From positions 3,100,001 to 3,164,000 of the forward strand of contig NC_021172.1 in the NCBI RefSeq assembly GCF_000230975.2: 64,000 nt of DNA, given 5' to 3'. This DNA comes from Hyphomicrobium denitrificans 1NES1 (GTDB taxonomy: Bacteria; Pseudomonadota; Alphaproteobacteria; Rhizobiales; Hyphomicrobiaceae). Below, one piece after another: positions 53,325 to 62,259 of this stretch (position 1 is the stretch's first letter; every line of letters begins with the position of its first letter). The notes beneath the pieces are model-generated. The model was not told the origin of the DNA. It ran no database searches and saw only the letters and a list, made by a program, of their open reading frames with translations. The translations under genes and the position numbers were made by a program.

Positions 53325-55418
53325 ATGGCAGCAACAAAAACCGCAGACGGCGGCATCGGACTCGTATTAGGCCAGCGCGACGCGGGTCTGGCGGTCGGCG
53401 TCGTCGCTATTCTGACGATCCTCTTCCTGCCGCTGCCCTCGTTCATGATCGATATGGGGCTTGCGCTGTCTATTGCGCTCGCGATCGTCATCCTGATGGT
53501 CGCGTTGTGGATACGCCGCCCGCTGGAATTCTCAGCGTTTCCGACCGTTCTCTTGATCGCGACGCTGCTGCGGCTTGCGCTCAACGTTGCAACGACGCGC
53601 TTGATCCTTTCTCAAGGTGCGGAAGGGCCAACCGCCGCGGGGCACGTTATCGCGGGTTTCGCGCAGTTCGTGATGGGCGGCGATTTCGTCATCGGCATCA
53701 TCGTCTTCATCATTCTCGTCACGGTCAATTTCGTCGTCATCACCAAAGGCGCCACGCGTATCGCGGAAGTCGGCGCGCGGTTCACGCTCGACTCGCTGCC
53801 CGGCAAGCAAATGGCCGTCGACGCCGACCTTTCATCGGGCGCCATCGACGAAAAGGAAGCGATCCGCCGGCGCAGGGAACTCGAAGAAGAAAGCCAATTC
53901 TTCGGTGCCATGGACGGTGCCTCGAAGTTCGTTCGCGGCGACGCAATTGCGGGTCTCATCATCACGGCCGTCAACATTTTCGGTGGCGTGATCATCGGCG
54001 TGACGCGCCATGACCTGCCGTTCGAGCGGGCGCTCGATACCTTCGTCAAGCTGTCGGTCGGCGATGGTCTCGTCACGCAAATGCCGGCTCTGATCGTGTC
54101 GCTTGCGGCCGGCCTGCTCGTTTCCAAAGGCGGTACGCAAGGCTCGACCGAAGGCGTCATTATCAGCCAGTTCGGCAACTATCCTCGGGCGCTGCTGCTT
54201 GCGGGCGGCGTCATGGCCGTTCTCGCCACGGCTCCCGGATTACCCTTGCTGCCGTTCGCGGCCATCGGCGGTATGCTGACATTCATCAGCATAGGTCTTA
54301 CGCGCCAAAAGGAAGCTGGCGCGCGTGCCGCCGCGACGGCAAAGACAGCCAATCAAGCGCTTTCACCGGAAGAGCAATCGCGGCAATCCATTCGCGATCA
54401 ACTGAAGACGACAGAAATCGAGATCTGCTTCGGCAGGCAGATTTCGACCGTCCTGATGCGTCCGACGAGCGATCTGCCACAGCGCGTCGCGAAGATGCGC
54501 CGCAAGTTTGCGAAGCAATATGGCTTCGTCGTGCCGGAGATTAAACTGGCGGAAGATCTTTCGGTCCCCTCGAAAAGCTATCAGATCAAGGTGCACGGCA
54601 CAGTCGTCGCCAGCGCTGAGCTTCGACTCGGCGATGTGCTCGTCGTTGTCGGCGACGGTCCGAAACCCGAGACGCCGGGTGATGAGACGCGGGAGCCAGC
54701 CTTCGGCATGAAGGCGATCTGGGTGCCCGATATCTTCACGAACGCGTTGAAGCGCGACGGCTTCGTGCCGGTCGAAAATACTTCCGTGCTATTGACGCAT
54801 GTCGCCGAGGTCATACGAAACAGCCTTGCGCAACTCTTGTCCTATCGTGACTTGCGCTCGCTTCTCGATCGGCTCGATCCCGAGTACCGCAAGCTGCTCG
54901 AAGAAATCTGCCCGTCGCAAATTTCGTATTCTGGGCTTCAAGGCGTCTTAAAGATGTTGCTTGCGGAACGGATCTCCATTCGCAACCTGCATCTTATCCT
55001 TGAAGCAGTTGCAGAAATTGCACCGTTTTCGCGCAAGGCCGAGCAGATCACCGAGCACGTCAGGATGCGACTCGCCTCGCAAATCTGCGGCGATCTCAGC
55101 GACAACAACTATCTGAAGATCGTCCGGCTTGGAAACAAGTGGGAAGTTGCGTTCCATCAGGCCTTGCGCCGCGATGCCAAGGGCGAGGTCATAGAATTCG
55201 ACATCGACCCTCGCCTCATCGAGCAGTTCGGTGGCGATCTTGCACGTGTTGTTCAGCCTCTGATGGATGCAGGCCACCAGTTCGTTCTTGTGACGGCAGC
55301 CGAGACGCGGCCCTACGTCCATACCGTCACCGAACGACTTTACGGAACACTCCCGGTTCTGTCGCATCTCGAGATCAGTCGCGGGGTGCAAATCCAATCG
55401 CTTGGCTCGGTTTCATGA
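53325..55418 (+). CDS. flhA: Flagellar export gate protein FlhA
   Basis: This 697-residue inner-membrane protein of the flagellar type III export gate has eight membrane segments in the first 330 residues ([20 protein letters not shown] onward), the FHIPEP signature region ([55 protein letters not shown]) and a cytoplasmic domain that docks chaperone-substrate complexes. Start ATG 53325; the open upstream frame is basic and rejected. fliR overlaps its stop (ATGA). flhB and fliPQ are not in the window. Confidence 0.95.
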   Translation: MAATKTADGGIGLVLGQRDAGLAVGVVAILTILFLPLPSFMIDMGLALSIALAIVILMVALWIRRPLEFSAFPTVLLIATLLRLALNVATTRLILSQGAEGPTAAGHVIAGFAQFVMGGDFVIGIIVFIILVTVNFVVITKGATRIAEVGARFTLDSLPGKQMAVDADLSSGAIDEKEAIRRRRELEEESQFFGAMDGASKFVRGDAIAGLIITAVNIFGGVIIGVTRHDLPFERALDTFVKLSVGDGLVTQMPALIVSLAAGLLVSKGGTQGSTEGVIISQFGNYPRALLLAGGVMAVLATAPGLPLLPFAAIGGMLTFISIGLTRQKEAGARAAATAKTANQALSPEEQSRQSIRDQLKTTEIEICFGRQISTVLMRPTSDLPQRVAKMRRKFAKQYGFVVPEIKLAEDLSVPSKSYQIKVHGTVVASAELRLGDVLVVVGDGPKPETPGDETREPAFGMKAIWVPDIFTNALKRDGFVPVENTSVLLTHVAEVIRNSLAQLLSYRDLRSLLDRLDPEYRKLLEEICPSQISYSGLQGVLKMLLAERISIRNLHLILEAVAEIAPFSRKAEQITEHVRMRLASQICGDLSDNNYLKIVRLGNKWEVAFHQALRRDAKGEVIEFDIDPRLIEQFGGDLARVVQPLMDAGHQFVLVTAAETRPYVHTVTERLYGTLPVLSHLEISRGVQIQSLGSVS

Positions 55419-56179
55419 GCGAGCTGACGCAGCAAACGATCCTCGTACCGCTTATCGTATTTTGCCGTGTTGGCGCATGCTTCATGGTGCTACCGGGCTT
55501 TTCGAGCGATCGCATCCCCGTTCAGCTTCGCCTGTTCGTCGCGATTGCCGTCGCACTCGCGATCATGCCGCTCGTCTACGACGATGTGCGGCCGGTTATA
55601 GCGGGTCCGGCCGATGAGCTACTCTCGATCATCATCACCGAAAGCCTGGCTGGACTCTTTCTCGGCTTCATCGTTCGCATTTTCTACCTCGCGCTCGAAT
55701 TTGCGGCCATCGGAATGGCAAACCTCGCAGGCTACGGATCAGCATTCTCACATGCGATCGAAGGAAACGATCCCTCGACGCCTTATTCGGCATTCGTAAC
55801 GATGCCGGCCGCTGTCCTGTTTTTCATTGCCAATCTCCACGTGGCTATCATCAGGATGCTGCAGAACTCATATGAGACACTCAAAGTGGGATCGCAGTTC
55901 GCCACGCCTCCCAATCTCTCGATGATCGTTTCGACATTCGGCTCGGCATTCAAGCTGACTTTGCAGCTCAGTGCGGCGCTCGTAGTCTATTCGGTGATGG
56001 TGAATCTCGCGTTCGGCTTCCTCAACAAGATGATTCCGCAGATTCCTTCCTACTTTGTATCGACGCCGTTTGTCGTGCTCGGGGGACTCTTCATTCTACT
56101 GCAAGTCGATAGTGGGATACTCAGCATTTTCTCATCCCTCGTGACGCAAGCCATCACAACGCTGGGGCAACATGGCTAG
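55415..56179 (+). CDS. fliR: Flagellar biosynthesis protein FliR
   Basis: This 254-residue membrane component of the export gate complex has six hydrophobic segments ([61 protein letters not shown], and late [23 protein letters not shown]). It forms the FliPQR core. ATGA coupling to flhA. The next gene overlaps its stop by 8 bp. Confidence 0.93.
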   Translation: MSELTQQTILVPLIVFCRVGACFMVLPGFSSDRIPVQLRLFVAIAVALAIMPLVYDDVRPVIAGPADELLSIIITESLAGLFLGFIVRIFYLALEFAAIGMANLAGYGSAFSHAIEGNDPSTPYSAFVTMPAAVLFFIANLHVAIIRMLQNSYETLKVGSQFATPPNLSMIVSTFGSAFKLTLQLSAALVVYSVMVNLAFGFLNKMIPQIPSYFVSTPFVVLGGLFILLQVDSGILSIFSSLVTQAITTLGQHG

Positions 56180-56588
56180 CGCCATAAAGAAACTGCGCCG
56201 TCTCGCCGATGTGTTCCACGACCTGGAAACCGTGGAGCGTGTGCGCGTCAGCGAGTTGACGCGAGAGATAGCTTCGCTCCGCGCGACCCAGGATGACATT
56301 CTTCGAAGCCTCGAAAACCCTTCGACCATCAACGGTCTTTTCACCGCGCTCCTGTCGAGCCGAGTCGGTCGCCTGGAGCGGCGCATCCAACAGTTGTCGC
56401 GCGAACGCGAAATCGCGCTCAAGCGATACGCCGAAGCGGCAGCCCGCGGGAGGAGCGCAGGTCGTTTACTTGCCGAAGCAAGAGGCGAAGAGGCTCGCAA
56501 ACGCGAACAGGCAGAGCTTGAGGCTTTGCTTGAATTTAAGGAATCGGTTGCTGCGCAAGGCCGGGGTAAGTCTCCGCGTTCAATCTGA
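56172..56588 (+). CDS. FliJ-like coiled-coil protein of the flagellar cluster
   Basis: This 138-residue protein is almost entirely helical with heptad-like charge (LRRLADVFHDLETVERVRVSELTREIASL, ERRIQQLSREREIALKRYAEAAAR). The length and coiled-coil character match FliJ-type export chaperones, but the sequence is too divergent to assign by eye. It overlaps fliR by 8 bp, so belongs to the operon. Confidence 0.65.
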   Translation: MASAIKKLRRLADVFHDLETVERVRVSELTREIASLRATQDDILRSLENPSTINGLFTALLSSRVGRLERRIQQLSREREIALKRYAEAAARGRSAGRLLAEARGEEARKREQAELEALLEFKESVAAQGRGKSPRSI

Positions 56589-56621
56589 ACCGATCTTCCG
56601 TGTTAGAAATGATTTTTTTCG

Positions 56622-56975
56622 ATGTCTGCCGTACTTCGCACCTCGGCCGCCGACCTAGCTACCTGGACGGCTGGACAAACCGTCCGGCCGACGAAGACTG
56701 CTGCCAACGCCGCCACACCGAGCTCGCATGGCGGCACGGCGGCGACGAATAAGGCAAAAGATGTCGCGCAGCAGTTCGAGGCCGTCTATCTGCGCCAGAT
56801 GCTCGACGCATCCATGCCCAAGGACTCCGAAGGGCTGTTCGGCGAAGGAACGTCCGGCACGATGTGGCGCTCGATGTTCACAGATACCCTCGCAACGACA
56901 CTATCCAAGACGGGGACGGTCGGTATTGCGAACATGATCCTCAAATCCGAAATCGATCGACTTAAGGATAAGTAG
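56622..56975 (+). CDS. Rod-binding protein (FlgJ N-terminal domain; CheL-like)
   Basis: This 117-residue protein carries the rod-binding domain of FlgJ without the peptidoglycan hydrolase part (DVAQQFEAVYLRQMLDASMP, SMFTDTLATTLSKTGTVGIANMIL). In alphaproteobacteria this stand-alone form has been called CheL/FlgJ-N and helps rod assembly. It follows the FliJ-like gene by 33 nt and the next gene begins 1 nt after its stop. Confidence 0.85.
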   Translation: MSAVLRTSAADLATWTAGQTVRPTKTAANAATPSSHGGTAATNKAKDVAQQFEAVYLRQMLDASMPKDSEGLFGEGTSGTMWRSMFTDTLATTLSKTGTVGIANMILKSEIDRLKDK

Positions 56976-56976
56976 A

Positions 56977-57468
56977 ATGAGCACCGGCGCACTCGAGGAA
57001 AAAATAAAAGCGCCTCTTTCGATGGCGCGTTCCGGAGCGCCGCTGGCGGGACTTGCTTCTCCTAATGGCCGGCGGCCTACGCTGCCGCGCGCGGGCGCTC
57101 AGGATCCCGATGTCGCCCGGGCGGTTGTTTTTTCCGTCATTGCGCGCATCGAAGGCTATCTCGATGAAGAGACGGAAGCGTTGAGCAAGTCTCTCAAATT
57201 CGATTTCAAGACGTCAAACGACCGCAAAAGCCAGGGCCTTCTCGATCTCAATCAAGCTCTTCGGCGACTGCAGAAGGCCGACGTCAATGCGGATCTCCAA
57301 CTCCGTCTTGCGACCTTCCGCGAAAAGCTCGCCGTGAACCTCAGGAAAATCCGGCTTCACCTCGATGCCGTCAAAGAGATTGCGGCCATGCTGTCCGAAG
57401 CGATCCAGAATGCCGAGTCCGATGGCACCTATACGCGCAATATCGGCCCTTATAGGAACGCGCCGTGA
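56977..57468 (+). CDS. Helical flagellar-cluster protein (FlgN-like candidate)
   Basis: This 163-residue protein is mostly helical after a disordered start (VVFSVIARIEGYLDEETEALSKSL, LDLNQALRRLQKADVNADLQLRLATFREKLAVNLRKIRLHL). Helical bundle character and operon position suggest a FlgN-like hook-associated chaperone, but no diagnostic motif is visible. ATG 56977 directly follows the rod-binding gene. Confidence 0.6.
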   Translation: MSTGALEEKIKAPLSMARSGAPLAGLASPNGRRPTLPRAGAQDPDVARAVVFSVIARIEGYLDEETEALSKSLKFDFKTSNDRKSQGLLDLNQALRRLQKADVNADLQLRLATFREKLAVNLRKIRLHLDAVKEIAAMLSEAIQNAESDGTYTRNIGPYRNAP

Positions 57469-57932
57469 TTCGGATGATCCTGCTCAGCCTCGTCGCGTGC
57501 CTTTCGACCGTCGGCGGTGTCTACGGAGCCGTTACATGGAAATCTTCCATGAGCGCAGAGCCTAACAAGGACGAGAACCGGAAACTGCAAATCCTGAAGA
57601 CACCCATGGTAAGCGTCCCCATTCTTTCGGACGGGCAAGTTCTTGGGTACGTCGTTACGCGCCTGCAATTCGCGGCCGATTCGGAGTTGGTCAGAGAAAG
57701 TTCGGTTCAACCTGAAGCCTTTGTGGCGGATGAAGCTTTCCGGCTGATCTACGAAACGACACCCAAGGACATCAAAGCAGGGCGCAAGAATGCTCTTAAG
57801 GAGCTGTCCGAAAACATCGCCTCGGGTACGAATGAGCGGCTTGGTCGCAATGTCGTCAAAGACGTGATGATCGACAGTTGGACGTATCTTTCCAAGCAGG
57901 ACATGATGAGAAGCCATGAACGCGCTCAATGA
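57465..57932 (+). CDS. Membrane-anchored flagellar-cluster protein
   Basis: This 155-residue protein starts at GTG 57465, overlapping the previous stop (GTGA). One N-terminal helix (MILLSLVACLSTVGGVYGAV) is followed by a periplasmic part (KTPMVSVPILSDGQVLGYVVTRLQFAADSELVRESSVQPEAFVADEAFRL) that has the size and style of FliL-like proteins, though sequence evidence is weak. It overlaps the next gene by 17 bp. Confidence 0.6.
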   Translation: MIRMILLSLVACLSTVGGVYGAVTWKSSMSAEPNKDENRKLQILKTPMVSVPILSDGQVLGYVVTRLQFAADSELVRESSVQPEAFVADEAFRLIYETTPKDIKAGRKNALKELSENIASGTNERLGRNVVKDVMIDSWTYLSKQDMMRSHERAQ

Positions 57933-58482
57933 CCGCTTTGCCTTCGAGGCTGTATTGCGTGACTCCGAACTGGCCGCTGCGCTGAATTTGCGCAATGTCG
58001 ACGAAGCGCTTGCCGATCTGCAAACTAGCCGATCGGCAACACCGAGCGGCGTTACCGCGTTGTCGGTCCTTGCGGGCCTTGGCATAATTTCGGCGATCGT
58101 CTTCGTTACAGGCTACTCGGCATTGCTTTCCGATACGCCGGCGGTTTGGATTCACCGCCTAATGGCCCTCACCGTGGCGCAGAGCATTCTTATCGCGGCC
58201 GTCGCAATGAAGCTTCTGCCGCTGATCGAACGCAGACGGTTTTCCGTTCGCATTGCTTCCGGTGGAGCGGCAAATCAAAGGCCGCTTCTAGACCAGCGCA
58301 CAATGACTTCGGAACAACCTGCGCCTCTTCCGGCACCAGCCCCCAGAAAACCTTTTATCGGCGGAAAGCTTGCAGGGCGCGAGTTCTTGGAATTCGATGA
58401 CGGATCGATCGAGATCGATACGCTGGTTGGGCGCCGGCGCTTCGTATCGCTCGACGCCGCTCGTGAATTCGTCGGCGCTTGA
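57916..58482 (+). CDS. Two-helix membrane protein of the flagellar cluster
   Basis: This 188-residue protein has a soluble N-terminus, two membrane helices (VLAGLGIISAIVFVTGYSALL and LMALTVAQSILIAAVAMKLLPLI) and a cytoplasmic-type tail with a small conserved-looking domain (FIGGKLAGREFLEFDDGSIEIDTLVGRRRFVSLDAAREFV). I do not recognise it. Last gene of the rightward flagellar run; converges on cheT, 6 nt apart. Confidence 0.65.
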   Translation: MNALNDRFAFEAVLRDSELAAALNLRNVDEALADLQTSRSATPSGVTALSVLAGLGIISAIVFVTGYSALLSDTPAVWIHRLMALTVAQSILIAAVAMKLLPLIERRRFSVRIASGGAANQRPLLDQRTMTSEQPAPLPAPAPRKPFIGGKLAGREFLEFDDGSIEIDTLVGRRRFVSLDAAREFVGA

Positions 58483-58488
58483 GCGGCT

Positions 58489-58887
58489 TCAGGCCGTCAG
58501 TTCGAAATCGTCGAAGTCTCCGGCGCTGTCTTGAGACGCGCCTTCTCGCTTGATGCCGTTCAGGCGATCGCTGACTTCGGCAAGTTTTACGCAGCGAGAC
58601 GCTTCGGTGACATCAATCTTCCAGGCTGGCGAAGATAATTTTGAAGCGCCGCCAAGATAATCGGAAATCGCATCGAGGCTTTGCGAGATGCGATCCAGGG
58701 ACTGCAACTCGTAAAGCGAGTGCGAGCCACCGAACGCCCCCGCGACAACCAAGTTGCCGATCAACTCCTGGAGATCGTTGACACCATCGGATAGCAGCCG
58801 GATCTCCTGACTCACGGTCATAAAGACCTCCGGAACCGGAACGAGCGTAAGTGCTCCATCATTCATATTTTTTTTATCGCCGCTCAT
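58489..58887 (-). CDS. cheT: CheT-like CheY-P phosphatase candidate
   Basis: This 132-residue helical protein contains LQSLDRISQSLDAISDYL at about residues 63-80, with D-R-I-S-Q as a DxxxQ motif. CheZ phosphatases carry such a motif in a FQDLTGQ-like helix. In Sinorhizobium meliloti a small CheZ-like protein, CheT, follows cheD in the che operon; this gene has the same position, 24 nt after cheD, and similar size. Its C-terminus is acidic with DFDDFEL, which could bind CheY. Assignment by motif and gene order; a phosphatase role is inference. Confidence 0.7.
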   Translation of the reverse strand: MSGDKKNMNDGALTLVPVPEVFMTVSQEIRLLSDGVNDLQELIGNLVVAGAFGGSHSLYELQSLDRISQSLDAISDYLGGASKLSSPAWKIDVTEASRCVKLAEVSDRLNGIKREGASQDSAGDFDDFELTA

Positions 58888-58911
58888 GTTGTCCTGCGTT
58901 CCATAAAAATT

Positions 58912-59460
58912 TCAAAACAATTCCAACTCGCCTGCATTGCTGACGAGGGCCGGAGCCGATCCGGCGGCCGGCCGTTCGATCTCCATCGTACCGGTCAGCA
59001 GAATTTGCCGAGCACGTCCTGAAACCGGCCAGTATTGAATCCTTCGCCCCTGCAGCCCGCCGGTACTGCCCCCGACGTGGGCGATGCCCTCATCTCGAAG
59101 AAAGCGCTCGGCGAATTCGACATTATGTTTGCCGATATCGTTGTGGCTCCTGACCGTCCGGGCACCGCCGAAGAGCTTGGCCTCGAGCCGATCACGGCGA
59201 GCGCCGGCTTTCAGCAGACCATTCACAAGCAACTCCATCAGATGGACACCGAGACGTTCGGCCTCCCCCCCTTTTGTCCTGGCGTTCGTGCCTGGCAGAA
59301 GAAAGTGATTGATGCCACCCACGCCCGCCAAGGGATCGCGTATGCACGCCGCGACGCATGAGCCGAGGATCGTCGTCACCATGACATCCCTGTCGTCGGC
59401 AACGAAGTACTCGCCTTGGATGATGTGGACGCGATTGTCTTTCTTTATCGCCGAAGTCAT
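58912..59460 (-). CDS. cheD: Chemoreceptor glutamine deamidase CheD
   Basis: This 182-residue enzyme deamidates glutamines on chemoreceptors. The active-site Cys is in [14 protein letters not shown] (about residue 36) and the His in [12 protein letters not shown]; an [14 protein letters not shown] region [13 protein letters not shown] follows. ATG 59460 overlaps the cheY stop (ATGA). The frame opens to 59490 but inside cheY. Confidence 0.93.
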   Translation of the reverse strand: MTSAIKKDNRVHIIQGEYFVADDRDVMVTTILGSCVAACIRDPLAGVGGINHFLLPGTNARTKGGEAERLGVHLMELLVNGLLKAGARRDRLEAKLFGGARTVRSHNDIGKHNVEFAERFLRDEGIAHVGGSTGGLQGRRIQYWPVSGRARQILLTGTMEIERPAAGSAPALVSNAGELELF

Positions 59461-59846
59461 GTCAGCTTTCCGACAACGGCCTCGATGCACGTCTTCAGTG
59501 CCGGAACAGTGAAGGGCTTGGCGAGGAAATTATTCAAACCCCACTTCTTTCCTTCGTCGATAAGCGCCTTATCGCCCTTGCCCGTTACAAGAATAAAACC
59601 GACTTTGCTCGTCGGACCATGCTGGCGCAATGCGCGCAGGAGCTGAATTCCATCGATTTTCGGCATGTTGAAGTCGGATATGACGAGATGGCATGGTGCC
59701 GTCATCATCATCTTTAACGCTTCTTCGCCGTCTTTGGCGACCTTGAACGACTTGAGGCCGATCTGGTCGAGGCCATCGGTCAGCAGCGCGCGGCTGACGG
59801 ACGTATCGTCGACGACCATGATCGATAATTGCTGCATTGAGGGCAT
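59457..59846 (-). CDS. cheY: Chemotaxis response regulator CheY
   Basis: This 129-residue single-domain receiver has an acidic pair in [14 protein letters not shown], phospho-acceptor Asp58 in [13 protein letters not shown], Thr in [10 protein letters not shown] and Lys in NFLAKPF. AGGAGG lies 7 nt before ATG 59846. It is the gene after cheB in the order cheA-cheW-cheR-cheB-cheY-cheD, matching CheY2 of rhizobia. It may set flagellar rotation speed or direction. Confidence 0.95.
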   Translation of the reverse strand: MPSMQQLSIMVVDDTSVSRALLTDGLDQIGLKSFKVAKDGEEALKMMMTAPCHLVISDFNMPKIDGIQLLRALRQHGPTSKVGFILVTGKGDKALIDEGKKWGLNNFLAKPFTVPALKTCIEAVVGKLT

Positions 59847-59856
59847 GATTGGCCTC

Positions 59857-60906
59857 CTAGTGCTTCTTGATTGTTGACGTTTCTGACATTATTGCCGCCG
59901 CGAGGCGGTCGAGTGGCAACTGCTTTTCTACTGCACCGAGGTCGAACGCTGCCTTCGGCATTCCGTAGACGATGCAGCTCGATTCGTTCTGGCCGAACGT
60001 GCGGGCTCCTGCCTTGCGCATGGACAAAAGTCCGGATGCGCCGTCGCGGCCCATACCCGTCAGAATCAAGCCTACCGCGCGTGCCCCACACGTGCGCGCC
60101 ACGGATTCAAAAAGAACATCGACCGAGGGGCAGTGTCCGTTTACGCGATCGCCGGGCCGCAACCGGCAGTGCATGTCGCCTGCGCCGGAAAGTTCGAGGT
60201 GCAGCGCACCGCCAGGAGCCAAGAAGATGTGCCCCGGCGCGAGCTTCGCTCCAGTTGAAGCTTCCTGCACCTTTGCCGGGCAGATCCTATCGAGGCGGTT
60301 TGCGAAGCTTTTCGTGAAAGATGCCGGCATGTGCTGCGCGATGACGGTTGGCGGGCAGTTCTCCGGGAAATGCGATAAAAGTTCGATGAGCGCCTCGACA
60401 CCGCCTGTCGATGCGCCGATCGCGAGCACGCGTCCGTCGGGAGCATAGTGAGCGTGTGCGGCTCTAGCTTCGGTTGCAACCTTTTGCCGATCGCTTTCCG
60501 TCGTCAGCGGGCGAATGCGCGCCGCTGCAGCGATCTTGACCTTGAACGGCAACTCTTCAAAATTGTGTTCATTGCCCGGTCTTGGCTTTTCGATGCAGTC
60601 GACGGCGCCAATTTCAAGGGCCCGCACCGTCTCGTCGGCCCCACGGCTTGTCAGCGTGGACACCATGATGACCGGCATCGGCCGTAGCCTCATGATCTTT
60701 TCAAGAAATTCGAGACCGCTCATATTCGGCATCTCGACATCGAGCGTTACGACATCCGGATTGAGGGCCTTGATAGCTTGCCGGGCCTGCAATGGATCTT
60801 CCGCCTGGCCCACAACTTCGATATCGGCATCAGACGATAAAGCCGTCGCGATCAAGCCGCGCATCGTCGAGGAATCGTCGACCACCAGAACCTTAATCTT
60901 TTTCAT
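59857..60906 (-). CDS. cheB: Protein-glutamate methylesterase CheB
   Basis: This 349-residue response regulator-methylesterase removes methyl groups from chemoreceptors for adaptation. The receiver domain (phospho-Asp in [15 protein letters not shown]) is linked to the catalytic domain, with Ser in [13 protein letters not shown], His in [11 protein letters not shown] and Asp in [13 protein letters not shown] overlaps the cheR stop (ATGA). Confidence 0.96.
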   Translation of the reverse strand: MKKIKVLVVDDSSTMRGLIATALSSDADIEVVGQAEDPLQARQAIKALNPDVVTLDVEMPNMSGLEFLEKIMRLRPMPVIMVSTLTSRGADETVRALEIGAVDCIEKPRPGNEHNFEELPFKVKIAAAARIRPLTTESDRQKVATEARAAHAHYAPDGRVLAIGASTGGVEALIELLSHFPENCPPTVIAQHMPASFTKSFANRLDRICPAKVQEASTGAKLAPGHIFLAPGGALHLELSGAGDMHCRLRPGDRVNGHCPSVDVLFESVARTCGARAVGLILTGMGRDGASGLLSMRKAGARTFGQNESSCIVYGMPKAAFDLGAVEKQLPLDRLAAAIMSETSTIKKH

Positions 60907-61790
60907 CGGTGCGTTTCGCTTTTCTTACGGTAGGTGGTAACGCCGTCGGTTGTCAGAACTTTCAGCGCCGACCCGGACACGCGCTCGGAGTGCCCGATGT
61001 AGAGAGCGCCATCGTCCGCGAGTAGATTTGATAAGCGTCCCCAGATCATTCCCTGCGTATCGTGATCGAAATAGATCGCAACGTTCCGGCAGAAGATGGC
61101 ATCGAATGGCCCTTTAAAAGGCCAACTACCCATCAGATTGAGCTCGCGAAATGCAACGAGCGAGCGCGCGGCATCCGAGACGCGCATGCTATCGGAATCG
61201 CCCGGTACGGCTTCAAGCCATTTGCTTCGCATGGCTTGCGGAACATCTGCCAACTCCTCTTTGCGGTACTGACCTCGTTTCCCATGTGCGACGACATTCG
61301 GATTGAGATCGGTCGCAAGGATTCGGATATCCAACTCCGCCGCATCGGGAAATACCGACAGGACGGTGAGCGCCATCGAGTATGGCTCCTGACCCGTCGA
61401 GCAGGCAGACGACCAGAGCCTGAGGCGACCTCCTTTGCGAACGTGGGCTGCCCGAGGCTCAAGGATATTATTTCGCAGATATTCGAAGTGATGCGGCTCT
61501 CTGAAGAATCGCGTCACGTTCGTTGTCAGCGCGGCGATCATGCTGCTGCGTTCTTGATCGTTGCTGTGTACCGTATTGCAATATTCTGCGAACGTCGCGA
61601 TACCGAGGCTTCGCAACCGCTTCGCCAAACGAGAGTAGACGAGTGTCGCCTTTGACTCAGGCAGGTCAATACCCGCTTCAGCCTTCGCGATCTCTGCAAT
61701 CGCGCGGAAGTCTGCCGCGGAGAAGGCGAACTCGCCTGTGACGAGCAACTCCGTAGGCCTCGTCGACGAACGCTGAAGCGCCGGTGTCAT
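60903..61790 (-). CDS. cheR: Chemotaxis methyltransferase CheR
   Basis: This 295-residue SAM-dependent enzyme methylates chemoreceptor glutamates. The N-terminal helical domain precedes the SAM site [18 protein letters not shown] and the [14 protein letters not shown] motif near residue 225. ATG 61790 overlaps the cheW stop (ATGA). Confidence 0.96.
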   Translation of the reverse strand: MTPALQRSSTRPTELLVTGEFAFSAADFRAIAEIAKAEAGIDLPESKATLVYSRLAKRLRSLGIATFAEYCNTVHSNDQERSSMIAALTTNVTRFFREPHHFEYLRNNILEPRAAHVRKGGRLRLWSSACSTGQEPYSMALTVLSVFPDAAELDIRILATDLNPNVVAHGKRGQYRKEELADVPQAMRSKWLEAVPGDSDSMRVSDAARSLVAFRELNLMGSWPFKGPFDAIFCRNVAIYFDHDTQGMIWGRLSNLLADDGALYIGHSERVSGSALKVLTTDGVTTYRKKSETHR

Positions 61791-62254
61791 GCCGCGGCCT
61801 TTGCGCTAATCGGCAGAACGCTATCGAGCGTCACGATGCTGATCATGCGGCCATCCACGGCGTAGACGCCCTTTACAAACGTCTTTGCCATGTCGGATGC
61901 GATATCCGGCGTCGGCTGCATCGACGCTTCCGATGAGGTCAGAATATCGGATACGGCATCGACAAGCAGGCCGACGATCTGCTGATGGATATGAACGACG
62001 ATGATCACGCTGCGTGGCGTCGGTTCCGTGAGCCCCAGTCCGAAGCGCATCGCAAGATCGACGATGGGAAGGACGGCGCCTCTCAGATTAATGACACCGC
62101 GGACATATGCAGGTGCGTGCGGCAAAGGCGTTGCCGGCGTCCATCCGCGAATTTCCCGCACGCACATGATATCGATACAGAACTCTTGCGCACCAACGCG
62201 AAACGCGACGAATTCATTGTTTGCAGCGTTGGCTGCCAGCTCGTTCTCTTGCAC
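61787..62254 (-). CDS. cheW: Chemotaxis adaptor CheW
   Basis: This 155-residue SH3-like adaptor links receptors to CheA ([24 protein letters not shown] at the start; [17 protein letters not shown] core). It starts at GTG 62254, 5 nt after the cheA stop, with GGAGG within the end of cheA. Confidence 0.94.
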   Translation of the reverse strand: MQENELAANAANNEFVAFRVGAQEFCIDIMCVREIRGWTPATPLPHAPAYVRGVINLRGAVLPIVDLAMRFGLGLTEPTPRSVIIVVHIHQQIVGLLVDAVSDILTSSEASMQPTPDIASDMAKTFVKGVYAVDGRMISIVTLDSVLPISAKAAA

Positions 62255-62259
62255 GACCC

